NCBI GenBank assembly: GCA_905331475.1
Contig: CAJNYU010003520.1
Location: forward strand, 1 to 64,000
Origin: Rotaria socialis
Lineage: Eukaryota; Rotifera; Eurotatoria; Philodinida; Philodinidae
DNA length: 64,000 nucleotides
Direction of reading: 5' to 3'
Each line of letters starts with the position of its first letter. The first letter of the stretch is position 1. Below are positions 51,800 through 64,000 of this stretch, piece after piece. A program made the position numbers and the translations under genes. The notes under the pieces are model-generated. The model was not told the origin of the DNA. It did not search any database and saw only the letters and a program-made list of their open reading frames with translations.

Positions 51800-53737
51800 C
51801 GTCTAATTTGATTAAACCATATATTGTGTTTTTTTAAGATAATGCATATATAAACAGGAAATAGAAATTCTTGCATGCAAAGTTTAAATTATATCGCTAC
51901 ATGTAAGTATTATGATAGACACACGAATAATATAGGCCCATTTACAAAAGGAAAAAGTGCCGTAGTATTATAATATTATTTTCTCTATTTGTCTAATTAG
52001 AATGTATTCATTTGATAAGAATTAATTCTATTCAATCAAAATTTATTCTTTTGAATAGCAAATTTTCTCATTAGGTATCGATGGAACCAAATGCAAATAC
52101 TACTGCAGATCATGTTGAGACTTTTGTATTGAATATGTTCTGAAACGCAGTCTTTGAATATTTTATAATTTATTCTTCCGGAAATGCAGAAAGGAAACAT
52201 ATCATGTATTATAGCAAAGCATGACTGATACGTCAAAAGTACATGTACTATGAGTTTAAAATTCATACTTTTAGTCTTTACACTGGGAAACCCTTTTAAC
52301 TTCACGAATAAATTGAGTGAAGAGAATTATGACGAAAAGCAAGAGTAAAATTTACTGGTCGATTTTAAATACGGCATAAATCTTCGTTTATTCCGTAAAA
52401 ATTTGCAGTGAATCATTAAACTATTCAAAGTTGTAGTTGTCGGATGGCAATAGTTGAGATTTAAATGGTATATAATTATTAAGCTGAAAAGCAGCAGATG
52501 TATTGAATTTTAACTAAATATAGTGATTTTTCTATGATTCGATTTCTTCAATAAAAAAGACTATTTCATTTTCATTATCTATTATAAACTAATAAGCGAT
52601 ACAAAATTCTTTGTAAAAAGATCGATGCTTATTTTTTTACAAATGAATCCCTAAAACAGATCCTTCGTTTTAATCCATGTGAAATGTATCGAGTAGTCTA
52701 AGTGAGACTGGCAATATATGACTTGAGTTCTTCCCCAATAGGTGACTTTGAAACCGAGATATGAAATCTCTGCTGAATTTTCGGTCGAAGTTTTGATAAA
52801 TAAAGATTTTCATCTAGCGATGGCAAAGCAAAAATGTCTGTAAGAAAAATTAACATCATTCACATCTTTTAACATCATCGTAAAGCAGTCATATATTGCG
52901 AAATTATGGAAACAAAATTGTTCTCGGTAGCATCGTGCTTGTCGAGAATATTTCTTTAGTAGCAAAATATCTGCATAATGAACTACGTTGTATAACTGTA
53001 CTTCTGTAGACCATTACGCTCATCATTCAATTTAGAACATTGCAAATCTATCGATATTCATTTAAAATAATTATGGTAAAATTTATTTTTGAATGACCTT
53101 ATTTTGTTGGTTCTAGTACATTTTACATGTTCTTTTAAGACTAGAATCAAATCAAACTTGTTTGTTGTTATTTCCTTCCTCAAGATCACTGAAATGTTAT
53201 TTTAACAGACAGAGAGCTTCAAACAAGTAATGTATCTCCTGAGAAAATGCGGCATTCCTAATATTTTGAAATATATTGATTTCCTTAGGTTCAAATTTTA
53301 TTTATAGAATGTCTCAGAATGCGAACAGAAAGATTTAAGTAATAACTTTTTGAAAATTTCATTGACATTAGATAGACTCTTGTTTTATTACTTTTTCTTT
53401 CCAGAAAATGACCTTACGACACATTTTTCTTTATTCAGAATACTTTATTCATAACGTTGTTGCTTTTATTTCTAAAATCTTACAATAAAACAAAATCCAT
53501 TAATCCCATGAAAGGTTGATGTATCATTTGTAAAAACAAAAAAACTTGTGGCAATATTCTACTTAATGTAAAAGGGCACGGCAGTGCATCTGAATAAATA
53601 TACATGAAATCAACAACAAAAACGATTACATAAAAGCAAACAACAAAAATGATTACATAAAAGCAACATCAGATCTGATACTGCTTGGTATTAAAAAATA
53701 CTTCGTAACAAGAAGGCCTAGTGCAAAAACGAAAATA
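51800..53737. other. Gene-free stretch
   Basis: Only chance ORFs (for example 52036-52305 minus). No repeats were recognised. Confidence 0.55.
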
Positions 53738-54397
53738 ATGCTAGCAATTATTAGTCTTGTTGTGTTCATGGTATCTGTAGCTAGTAACGCTCAAAACCCT
53801 CCTTCGCTTCCAATATGGCCAACTGGATTTAAGTAAAATTTATTTTATGATAAAACAAAATCATAATAAGTCGATTGTACGTATATTTTCAGAACTGACG
53901 CGACTGTAACTGCTTTTGATGAAGATAATCAACCTCATCCTCATCATAGTGTTTTCTATTATACGTACACAAATAAAACACGTAGCGGACGTTTACATGG
54001 TCAAGAACGACATGACCATTTCGGGTATTGTTATGGCTGGGCTGTAGATGAACCAAGTTGCATCATTTTAATTACTGACAACGTTTACATCATAGCTAGT
54101 AATCTTTGTTGTATAGCTATGCCAGGAAATTTCGGTGTACCAATCCACTGGCTTAATGGTGCAACATGGCTTGGCGTAGAACAAATTCACGGAAAAGCGG
54201 TTGATCATTGGTATTCGCATGATCATGAATATTGGAGTGAAGTTAGTAATTTAAGAAATGGTCTCCGGTATTCAGGACCGAATTTTAAAACACCACGTCA
54301 ATTTACTGATTATGACGTTTGGCAAATTGGTGAACAAGATCCAACTCTTTTTGATTTACCGAAAAATACTGATTGTAGTCAAAGTTGTCCTAAATAA
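53738..54397 (+). CDS. Secreted protein with ependymin/LolA-like features
   Basis: Exons 53738-53832 and 53893-54397 (60-nt intron) give 199 aa. The signal peptide MLAIISLVVFMVSVASNAQ is followed by a mature protein. Its central part has FYYTYTNKTRSGRLHGQE, a CYGW, closely spaced cysteines (SNLCCIA) and WLGVEQIHGKAVDHWYS. That W-x-G-x-E-x-I-x-G-K-x-V-x-x-W pattern is common in ependymin-like and lipid-carrier beta proteins (general family knowledge, weak here). It ends in NTDCSQSCPK. Extracellular or lysosomal ligand binding is possible but not shown. AATAAA lies at 54457-54462. Confidence 0.75.
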
Positions 54398-55655
54398 AAA
54401 TTTAAGTAAAATAGTTCGCAAGTTTTGTACAGAAAACTTACGATTACTATGATTTTAATAAAGCAAACAAAATCTAAACTAATATTAAATCTAAATCTCT
54501 CAGTTCGATTGAAGTATATTCATAGTTCATTAGCACTTGCACATATCACTATGTATAGTCCCATCAATAAACTTGTAGAAAGTTAAACTGAAATAATCAG
54601 AGCTCGAAAATATTTACGAAAACTAAGAATTTAACATGTGTAAAATAAATTCTATAAAAATGTTATAGCTCAAAATATAATAACAATTCCGCGTATCATA
54701 AGTAGTATAGCTAAGAGAATATTTAGACTATTCAAATCAACATCTCAAACTTTGCCCAAAAAATTCCTTTCTGAAAAATCTGTACTTTAGATACTGCATG
54801 AAGTACAATAACATGGATTTGCATAAAAAAAAAGAACCAAAATCTTCACTTCATTATTTGATCAGCCACGTCAATGGTTATCACTTTGTAATTATTGAAG
54901 AAATCTTTCTTCGTTTATATATTATTATTTCTAAAATCGAACATTATCATGTAGAAAGATATGCATTTAAAAAAAACGGTGCAACTAAAATTACTGTAGT
55001 TGAAGCAAAGAATTTTGAAACAAAGAAAAATAAATTTTTAAAAAAGTAATCGTTTTGCTTGAATTTTCTTGTACGTAGTGATCAAAAATGAAACATAAGA
55101 ATCATAGAAATTTCGAAGAATCGAATATGGAAAGAAGCATTCGTATATGTTCACTAATCAATGTTGTTTCTTTTTTGTTTTTTGTTATTAATTTAATTTA
55201 GGAATTGTGTACCTTGATAAAAAAAAAGCAAGCATTCTTTTTATTGTTAATATATTTATTTTGTTTATTGAATGAAACTTGAAAAACTAGGCTTGCTAGA
55301 TATCAAGTCAAGTAGACTATATAAATGTTCGCTCATGACTTTGTATTAACATTTATATCCACACATTAAATGCATTACATTTAATGTTCATAGTTATATC
55401 ATCTTATATCCTACCGAAATTTGAATTGTGCCGTTTTGAGAAAAAATCATCATAAGTAGTTTTAAACACAGGTTTACTTGCCATACTAGACGTTTTTCCT
55501 TACTTTCTTTGTTAATATTGTATATAGAAAAGACAATTATTTCAGTACTGTCTCTTTTTAGTTAACAAGACAAGAAAAAAGAATATTAGTTCATGCTTGA
55601 ATGTGAACAACAATTAACAGTAGCAAGGAAATAAACATCCGAAAAATGAAAAATT
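54398..55655. other. Intergenic stretch
   Basis: A Lys-rich 83-codon ORF at 54798-55049 has no domain and no context; judged non-coding. No element was recognised. Confidence 0.5.
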
Positions 55656-58570
55656 CTAAGAAAGTTTCTTGGTTTTACTAAAGAGTGTATCAACCACTTT
55701 TGACATATTTTGAACAATAACAAGTGCATCTTGATATTGAGTATCTGTTGGTGTTTCATCAAAGATAACAATATTTGAAGAGCCTTGATCAAGAATGCCA
55801 TGAAGTTTCTTATCTAAAATCATTTGAGATAGTTTTTTTTCGACAATATCCTACAAAAAAATAAAATAAAATAATTAATATCACATTTCTTTAATAAACA
55901 TTGAAAAATAATAAATACTTGGGATAAATTAATTAAACGTGCAATATGTTCGATTTGAACATTTGAAAATGGTTCGAGAAGACGAGTAAGATTTTGTTCA
56001 AGTAAATTATCATATAACGTTCCCAAATGTGAATGAACAACCGGATCCTCAGATAATTCTGAATTGTAATCTTTCAAGGCCTGTACATATATAATTTATT
56101 CATAAACGGCTGTTTCTCTTGAAACTTTACACAACAGACCTGTTGAAAATCAGCTAATGATCGCTTTTTACTTGCTTGTGCAATTGCTTTCATTGCATCA
56201 ACATCTCGACCACCATATTTTAACGCTAGTTTTACCGACATCAACGCATTAACATCATCAGGTCTATTGTTTAAAAATAGAAGGAGAAAAAAGACAAGAT
56301 AAATACATATCGACGTTCTATGAGTCGATCACACAATAACTTCTATATTGATGTGTCTTAAAATAGTGATCAATAAATGATTTGTTGTAATGTCATAGTA
56401 AACCCTTTCTGTTATAAATTATAGTTATTTTATATCAGAAAAACAAATTTCTCTTGGCGAAATTTTAATCATCGCTCGTATCAGTCATCGACAACAGTCT
56501 CTTCTACTAGTTTATGTCTCGATTAAATCAGTTAAGTTAGTTAAAGATGCAAAAATGTACTATCAAGATTGTACTTTACATATCTTAACACCCGATCATT
56601 TTGGATCTCTCCTGCACAAAGTGTGCGCCATTCTTTTGTCTCGTCATTCATCAAACAGATCTTTTTTCCCAGTATGATCTTGTTCTATCTGGTTGTGTTT
56701 GAAAACGATTTATTTAGGATGATATACCAAAATAGCAAATAGATCAATGAACCGTTCAAGAATAAACTTACGCATTCATCATAACTTTTGATAGTAGCAT
56801 ATATTTAAGAGCAGTAACACCTTTACTATTATTGATTTGATCATAACCTTCGAATGCTTCATAAAAATATGAAAATGCTGTTTTAAAATCTTTATCTTCA
56901 GCTCCATGAAGAATTCCTATAAAAAAAAATAAAAGATAATACTCAATTAGAAATCATATGAACGAAAAACTATTAACCTGATTGTAAATCAAGACTAGCT
57001 TGAAGTTTTGGTGGCGTATAGATTCCATTGGCTGTTGTTCTTGCTGATGTTAATGCAGCTCTATGTATAATCGAGTAAGTTGAATTCAATGTACAATTTC
57101 AAATAAATCTTACCTTGATTTTTGTATGTTACTTAAAGCAAAATAAGTTTTACTTTCCAATAGTTGCACTTCGACAAGTAGCTGTTTATCGTCAAGTTTT
57201 TTTAATTCTTTCAACAATTGAGAGCCAAGTATAAGTGCTTCGTTGTATTTTTTCGTATCAAAATATAAAGCTACGAGACGTGCCTAGAACAAATGCGTAT
57301 TTAGTGCAATATATTCGACGCTGAAAGCTATTGTTCACGATAAGAAGGTTCTATTTTTAGAAAATATACCTTCATCATTCTTTTACTTTATACTGTATAG
57401 ATACGACAATATATGTTACTGTTTGTGACTTGCCTAGTGAGTATTTGCATATAGATCAGATAGAAATGAAATTGTTTTTACGGAGAAATACTTTGTTTTC
57501 TGTAGTAGAGGCTTTTCTTCAGTTTTTTAACTTGAGAACTTTAAATAATTCAATTTCAATTCGAACCATATAGTCTTTAGTAAAAATATTGGTATATTAA
57601 GAAAAATGAGTTTACTATCCTATGAAAATCTTATAGAATATAGTTTTATTAAAATATTGTGCAAAATAGTTGTCTTGAACAAATTTTTCTTAAAACGTAG
57701 CTACTCGATTTTTAAAGAAGAACAAGTCGTTCAGAATCTCCAATAAATAGCTAAACAAAATAATATTCGTTCTCTAGAAATTCATTTAATGTCAATCTTA
57801 GTTTCCGATTGCATATCATTTTCCCAGACAAGTTGAGCATATGTACGCTTATTTAATTTATCAAAAAATTATATTTGAAATTTTTCGCTGATTGTCTTTC
57901 TAGATGTTGGTATAGATGAAACGTAAGGTTATCATTTGTATTTCAACACTAGTTTAAAGTCATATTAAAAAAATTACTTCAAGCTCTTGTCGAAGAAATG
58001 TTCGATTTTCATTTTTTGCCCATTCGATATTTTCTTGACATAATGTAACCTAAAGAAATTTTAAAAACAACCATAACATATCGAAGATTACCAGCAAGTA
58101 TTTAAATAAATTTACCTCTTCACCAGTGCCCGCCTCCATATCAAGAAATAAATCCACTAGTGTACGAACGAGTTTAGCTGCTTTAGCTTTGCTTACAAGA
58201 CCAAGAAATGAACGATTTGTTTTGATTAATGATGCCAACGCTTTAAAATAATTTTATAAACATCATCAGATCAAAGAATAGTTTCATTCAGTACCTTTAG
58301 CATCTTTTGTTTCCTTGAAAACTTTTCCAAGTGAAAGCATAGCTGATTCTTTAATTCGTATTGATTCTTCATCGTCAACTTTCACTTCTAATTTAACTTT
58401 TAAAACAAAAATAATAATACAATAATATCTTTAATCTTCAAGATCTTACCCAATTTTTCTAATAATTCTTTTGCAGTTTTATAATCTTTCCCTAATAATG
58501 CATTTTCGGCTTCCTCTAAATCAATTTGTTCCGATGATTTCGGTTTTTCATCTAATATTAATTCCGGCAT
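55656..58570 (-). CDS. PSMD11: 26S proteasome regulatory subunit Rpn6 / PSMD11
   Basis: Ten exons join in frame to 432 aa, close to the usual length of about 420. Exons: 58570-58450, 58396-58295, 58240-58116, 58049-57978, 57283-57114, 57060-56978, 56916-56772, 56263-56140, 56080-55919 and 55850-55656. The N-terminal part is the alpha-solenoid of TPR-like helix pairs ([48 protein letters not shown]). Residues of about 300-410 form the PCI domain ([42 protein letters not shown]), which assembles the 19S lid. It clamps the lid to the core particle and is essential. Most introns are 53-68 nt; two are about 508 and 694 nt. Confidence 0.93.
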
Positions 58571-58656
58571 TTATGAATAAATTTATCTAAAATTTATTCT
58601 ACGAATCGAATTAAGAAATAAAATACGAAAGTTGAAGAAAAAAATATATGAATTTA

Positions 58657-61087
58657 TCAAATCAAAGAGAAACAATTATGTTGTTGAATGATTTCATTTA
58701 TAATAAAACGATTTTCACTCAAACAATGCTCTGTAGACAGATACGATTGAAACGATTGTTGAAGTTCATCAAAACGTGTACATGTTTCATGTGTGATGGT
58801 TTTCTTACGAAAAATTAATTCTAATAATGAAAGATACGCTGTTGTTATTCCATCCGTACAAGAACGATCGGTTAATTCTCGACTTATTATTTCAACCATT
58901 AAACGTCGATCAGAATCAAATAAAATTATATCACTTGCATTTTTTTGATCATCAAATAAATCAGCGAAAAATTTGATTACGGAATTAGTTGTTTTCTGTT
59001 CAATCGGATCAACTTAAAAGAAGATAAGAACGATGAATATTTTGAATAGATTCATCTGTATTCTTACTATTTCGATTGAATAATAATATCAATCGTTCAA
59101 TTAATTGTCGACATGATAGTTGTTCATTTATTCTTATTAATGTAAGTATTACAGGATTTGTATTTGGATAATCGAAACGTAAATTATATGATAATAAAAA
59201 TTTGATGGTTGTCATAACTAATTCATCATCATTATAATTATTTTCAATCAATTGAAACATACATGTTAAAAAGTTAGCATTCGATAATTGACCTAAATGA
59301 TAGGCAAGTTCTTAGAACAACAAGCAAAAGTAAGTACTTACTATTAGTCTGCATGGGAAATGGTTCGTTTTTTAGAAGAATGTTTGTTAGAAGATGTAGA
59401 GCAGATATCACCGTTGATTTAATATTGTCATCTAAAGTTTTAGACGTTATCAATTGATTCAATAAAATAATTAATTAATAATTTCACAGATAAAAAGTCC
59501 TTTTTGCATCACTAAACGTAGCATAAAAATTACTTAAATAACTCTTGACGTTAGTAGTAGCTCGTATGCGTGTGACACTAAGTTTCACATAATTCAATAT
59601 AGGAAAATGATTCGACGATTACTTTTAATATTTCAAAAAATAGAAATCATGTGATGCAGTTCTCATGTGCATGTGCTTCTACTGAAAGTAAGCTCATGTG
59701 AATGCATCTAATTTAAGACTTTTTAAATTTAAATTTTTAAATAGTATTTACATACACAAGTACTTTTTTAACCACCTTTTGAATTAATACTGTTGACATT
59801 TGTTTCAATAACTTGAATACAATTTAATAGAATTGGATGATCAATGACACTTGATGTAGGAAATGTTGGATCAATTTGACATAGCAGTCGAACAATATCA
59901 AATAGATTACCATGAGTTTGATTTCCAACATTCTAGTCAAAATAAGATATTTTTATTTTGCTTTTTTTTTGAATCAATAATACAAACCATGCCAGCTAAA
60001 TTCATAACATCAATCAAATATAAACGAATAGTTTGTTGTTCAATTAATTTAGTTAGTAAAAAACAACGAAGGTCAACATGAGATTTCTGAAAAGAGAACC
60101 ATGGAAATATATATTCTCTTGATTAAAACGAATAAATTTAATTTTCGTCTGATCCTATTGTCTTCAGATCTCTACTAACACTGTATTTTTTTGTTTCTAA
60201 TAGTAAAGATGTTTTTGAGAAGACATTTTTTTTTTGCTACTGACTCTTTTCTATCATTGATTAAATCTAATGGCTTACATATGAATTGAATCTCTGGGAA
60301 TATTTTGCAAATGTTCAGTTGCCATAAAAATCTTCTTGTGATATATTGTATTTTAGAAATCTGGCTATTTATCTCAGAGAAATTTCTATATTTTGACAGC
60401 AGTTTTTCAAAGAGATACATTCTAAGCAATGATCTGTCAGTGTTCGAAAGATCAATCAATATTTTATACTTAGACTCTTATGCTATGGGGAATCTGTAAT
60501 ATAAATACGAAATCAAACGAATATTGTCTCGAGAATAGAGAAAAAAAGGAGTAACATTTATTTTAGGCGAGAGATTGATTATGGGTATTCGTTAGATGAC
60601 TCGATCCTTCCTTCCGGAATGCTAAACTGTGACAAAGGAAAAGAAAATCAATATAAAACACGGCCTAAGGAATATCATTGTTTTTTTTTTAATTTTCTTA
60701 CTAATAAATCTCGTAGTTGTCTAATCGAATCATTAAGTGTATTTCTATCACGTCCTAGAGTATAATTTCGTTCTTCACAATCATTTGAACAAGCACTTAT
60801 TGTTTCAATCAATTGTCGAAACTGATGAACATCCGGATGATCAATACTTCGATCAAAACGCTAAATAAAACAAAACAAAACAAAAATTCAATTTTTGCTT
60901 TATTCAATAGAATTTTAATTCTTACTTCAATAGCTTCTTTTAATTCATTCCATTGATCATCTTTTAAATGAATCTGTGATAAATATGAAAATAGTTTTGA
61001 TGAAAGTTGTGAACAAATAACATAACTTGATTGTGTTGTTGAATGGATTAATGTGATAACATCCGAAACAATTTCATCATTATTCAT
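58657..61087 (-). CDS. SPIN90/NCKIPSD-like armadillo protein (actin regulator)
   Basis: Seven exons join to 421 aa: 61087-60926, 60860-60702, 60086-59988, 59932-59776, 59431-59342, 59310-59068 and 59012-58657. The all-helical body has armadillo-style repeats, and the C-terminal third carries LLSYNLRF, NP-containing and LLFNRNIDP stretches followed by VIKFFADLFDD and RRLMVEIISRELTD. This matches the SPIN90/WISH/Dip1 leucine-rich domain, which binds Arp2/3 and activates nucleation of linear actin filaments. The N-terminal SH3 domain of vertebrate SPIN90 is absent, as in yeast Dip1. The intron between exons 5 and 6 is only 31 nt (59311-59341), yet its removal is needed to keep the frame. A 615-nt intron 2 may hide another exon. 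Confidence 0.72.
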
Positions 61088-61313
61088 TATACGGTTTTCT
61101 ATATAAAACTAAATGAAAAAACCTACAGTGTTTTTTTTTCTTCTTCTGGCTTTTGTTTTCCACAATAAATTTCAAAGAATCTTATTGGTTAAAAAATTTG
61201 ATCAATGAAAACTTTTGTTTTCTTATTTATTCATTCGCGGTCAATCTTTTCTGCTTCACACTTCTTTCGTTCGTTCGTGTTGTGTCTGTTGTACACGTTG
61301 ACACTTCATCGAT
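61088..61313. promoter_or_regulatory. Divergent promoter region, SPIN90-like and M6-like genes
   Basis: Only 226 bp separate the two start codons. It contains T-rich tracts and a TTCGTTCGTTCGTG run (about 61267-61280) but no TATA box. Shared regulation is plausible. Confidence 0.45.
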
Positions 61314-62507
61314 ATGATGCTTGATGATCGTATGTTATTGAATGCATTTTCAAACAGTTTGTGTAAATAATTTCTTTCTTTCAGGCGACATTGATCGCTT
61401 TGCCGATCGTAGTCGAGAACTTTGGTCTCATCGGACATTATCAGAAATGAGATATGAACAAAGCAGTATGTTCATATTTGATTCTTTTTTTTTAATAATG
61501 CATAAAAACAATATAGGTTTTCTACGTTGTTGTGGCAGTTGTCCATTTGCATCATTACTTGCAGCTGTTATAACAATAGTGGGTACAGGTATCTTTTGTG
61601 GTTGTCTTTACACTCCAGTACCACTATCGATTGAACAAATAAATGTAGCTTTCGATGTTGAATATATTGACGATGAATGGTATGAATAAAAACTTATTTA
61701 AAATTTAAAATACTTAATCTTCTTTTCAAAGGATTAATATATTACGTTCAACTTTTATTTTTATTCTTGCAATCATGGGAAGTTTTTCATTAATCTTACT
61801 TATTGTTGGATCGTTAGCTACTGGTGCTACACGTCATAGAGTTTATACTGGATTTCGTTCTCGACTTGGTGGTCGAATCGCAACAGGATTTGTAAATAAA
61901 ATACATGTCAAAAGAAAAACTATCATTCATAAAAAATAATTCTTTTTCTCTCCCTTTTTATAGTTTACATTTACTGTCTATGTTCTACTATTAATGTGGC
62001 TAATTATTTTGATAGCTATGATGATACCATGTATTGGTTTATATATATTAAAATATCGTTGTCTTGAAACATGGGTTATACCAACAGCATCTGGTTGGCC
62101 AAATACAGCATCACCAGTAGCTTGTTTAACGCCTGGAACCTATGGAATACCTGTGCCTAAACATAAACCTGATGCAAAAGTTTGTCAACAAAAATTTAGT
62201 GAATTATGTACATTGGTAAGAAATCATAGAAAAAATATTCATATATACGTTGTTTCTTATCTTATTTTAAATCTAGACGGAACATGCACCAAAATTTTGG
62301 GCAGGCTTAATCGGTGCATTTATTGTTGTAATGGGTTTGGTAAGAAATTGATAATTGGAAAAATTTGATTTCATTATTGTTTTATTTCAGATTCATTTTC
62401 TTTGTTGTCTAGTGGCTAATTATTCTCATATAAAAGACGGTCGAAAATTACATGATTATGAAGAAGCCATACGTGAAGAACTTGAAATATCAAAGCTTAA
62501 TCAATAG
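61314..62507 (+). CDS. Neuronal membrane glycoprotein M6 / proteolipid-family tetraspan protein
   Basis: Seven exons join in frame to 283 aa, about the family length: 61314-61329, 61385-61465, 61517-61679, 61732-61891, 61964-62215, 62277-62339 and 62391-62507. The first exon has only 16 coding bases. Four membrane helices follow a cytosolic lead: FASLLAAVITIVGTGIFCG, STFIFILAIMGSFSLILLI, FTVYVLLLMWLIILIAMM and FWAGLIGAFIVVMGLIHF. The CCGSC before helix 1 is the palmitoylation-type cluster of PLP/M6 proteins. The large extracellular loop between helices 3 and 4 has four cysteines (CLETW, VACLTPG, KVCQQ, ELCT), matching the two-disulfide loop of the family. It is a plasma-membrane protein shaping neurites or other protrusions in other animals. 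Confidence 0.88.
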
Positions 62508-63481
62508 AAAAAAAAGATTTCTTTTGAATATCAATATATTTGGGTAGACTATCATATCGTTTGGTTGTTTCTTTTCTTTTCTTTTCTTCTTTATGAATAT
62601 TTCTATATAATCATTATGTTGTGAGTGGAAATTTTCTCATGGAATCATTTAGATATTCATTCTGTCAGATCTTTTTGTCCATTATCTTCCGTTAGTTTTA
62701 TACTATACTTGCGTGTTTATATAATCATTGTGTTGTTTTCTTTTTCTTATTAGCTTTTCATTTTTATTGTTCAATAAGTGCCTTGTCAATGCATACGATT
62801 TGTTTATGTTATTGAATTTATAAATAAATCTGTAATATATACTGTCAAGAATGAATGTGGCACGTTTGAAAGTAATATGATCATTTTTTAAATAAGAGAA
62901 AGAGAACATCTACATACGTATGAAAGCATAGACATATAGTATACGAGATAAAATAGTCAAAAAATTCGAAAAAATCATTTCGAATGACTGAATATCATAT
63001 CACGAATTTTGAACTCTGACTAGAGTTTCTTCAAATCATTAAATGAAGATCGTCGTATTTGATTTAGAAAACTTTAAAAAAAAATTCATGCAGATACCGC
63101 TTATTCTTAAAAATTGTCATCGGTTGACTTTAGAGTTATATAGATATTCATAATGTTAAATCATTACAGCAGCCGAATCAATAGATTTTGATCATGTGTT
63201 ATTATTCTTTTGCTTTTATAAGAATTCTTCAACACTGTTTAACATGCTCTGTTGAAACTGTGTAAACAAAAATTTATGTTTCATCGTGTTCAGATGTCAC
63301 TAGTTGACACTCGTTAAAACATGCTTCTGTCGTTGTTAAATTGTAATACATTGCACGGTATTACTGAATAAATAAAAGAAGAACGAACAAATATTTTGTT
63401 TGACGAGTAAGCTAAATATAAACTATCAACGATGACGTAGATACATTATAATTTTATATTTTTAGTACTAGACTGTTGAAT
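62508..63481. other. Intergenic stretch
   Basis: AT-rich with the 3' flank of the M6-like gene and the 5' flank of the transporter. A minus ORF at 62703-62909 is not credible. No element was recognised. Confidence 0.5.
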
Positions 63482-64000
63482 ATGTCTCTTGATGTGTCTG
63501 ATTTAATACCAGTCATCGAACCTGAAATTGAATATAGTGTACGTTGAATTTAAATGAAAACTTTAGTTTTTATATTTTTATTAAATTTTAGGTCAGTTAT
63601 TCGGGTGGAAAAAGTAAACGAGAAAAATACAAAAATGCCATTACTATGATCATTCTATTATGTATCAATCTATTAAATTATATGGATAGATTTATTATTG
63701 CAGGTATTCATAATAATATTATGAAAATATTCTCTAGCAAATTTATTCATTGATATGTAGGTGTCCTAGACAAAATTATACTGGATTTCAAAATTTCGGA
63801 TTCGCAAGGAGGTCTTCTTCAAACAGTATTCGTTTGTAGTTACATGGCTCTAGCGCCACTCTTTGGCTATCTAGGGTGAATTGAATAGAATCTCGAAAAA
63901 TCTCCTAGAAAATTTTCTTTATCTACAGAGATCGATATAGTCGAAAAATGTTAATTACTGTGGGGGTTAGTGTTTGGTCTGTAACTACTTTGGCTGGATC
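63482..64000 (+). CDS. Spinster-type MFS transporter, 5' part (runs off window)
   Basis: Four exons are visible: 63482-63538, 63592-63703, 63761-63875 and 63929-64000 (open at the edge). After an acidic N-terminus come [17 protein letters not shown] (helix 1 with the MDR of Spinster proteins), the [17 protein letters not shown] helix 2 and GYLGDRYSRKM, the MFS motif A between helices 2 and 3. This strongly recalls Spinster/SPNS1, the late endosomal/lysosomal lysolipid and sphingolipid exporter. The remaining nine or so helices lie beyond base 64000. Confidence 0.88.

Noticed and set aside
54798-55049. 83-codon ORF
   Set aside because: Lys/Ile-rich low-complexity translation in AT-rich DNA, with no promoter, intron or family support.

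Overview
The window is metazoan nuclear DNA and fits a bdelloid rotifer best (Adineta/Rotaria-like; inference). It is very AT-rich. Genes are split by GT-AG introns, mostly 47-70 nt long. Rhodopsin-like chemoreceptor-type GPCRs, a B-box/beta-propeller protein, intronless bacterial-looking genes and many small decayed transposons sit next to core animal genes. No rRNA, tRNA, CRISPR or bacterial operon was seen.

Layout. Bases 1-8300 are repeat territory: a 66-bp tandem array, then a 5.2-kb fold-back structure (arms 851-2113 and 4792-6061). The fold-back holds smaller fold-backs and a hAT-like insertion with a visible target-site duplication. A small palindromic element follows at 7383-7687. A single-exon GPCR (8340-9320) and a broken CD225/dispanin gene (10838-11271) come next. 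Bases 11.3-21.4 kb are gene-poor, with dispersed inverted-repeat elements, diverged tandem blocks and an integrase zinc-binding fragment (18965-19276, minus).

Bases 21.4-25.9 kb carry two minus-strand genes: a B-box/coiled-coil/propeller protein and a C2H2 zinc-finger protein. Bases 28.5-34.1 kb carry a 17-exon focal adhesion kinase gene (minus). It faces away from an 8-exon zinc alcohol dehydrogenase (34326-37287) that resembles the bacterial phosphonate-catabolism-associated family. A small secreted Cys-rich protein follows (37555-38119, minus). Bases 38-53 kb are sparse. They hold a 552-aa intronless ORF (43546-45204, minus), an intronless methyltransferase (48298-49185), a second GPCR with a damaged or misread start (50269-51382, minus) and a 103-bp perfect palindrome.

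Bases 53.7-64.0 kb are gene-dense: a secreted 199-aa protein, proteasome subunit Rpn6/PSMD11 (minus), a SPIN90/NCKIPSD-like actin regulator (minus), a divergently transcribed M6/PLP-family tetraspan protein, and the 5' part of a Spinster-type MFS transporter that runs off the window.

The genes do not form one pathway. FAK and SPIN90 both belong to adhesion/actin signalling but lie about 25 kb apart. The main biology beyond housekeeping is the nested fold-back transposon landscape and the likely horizontally acquired enzymes. Exon joins were worked out by hand from splice motifs and reading-frame continuity; none has transcript support here.
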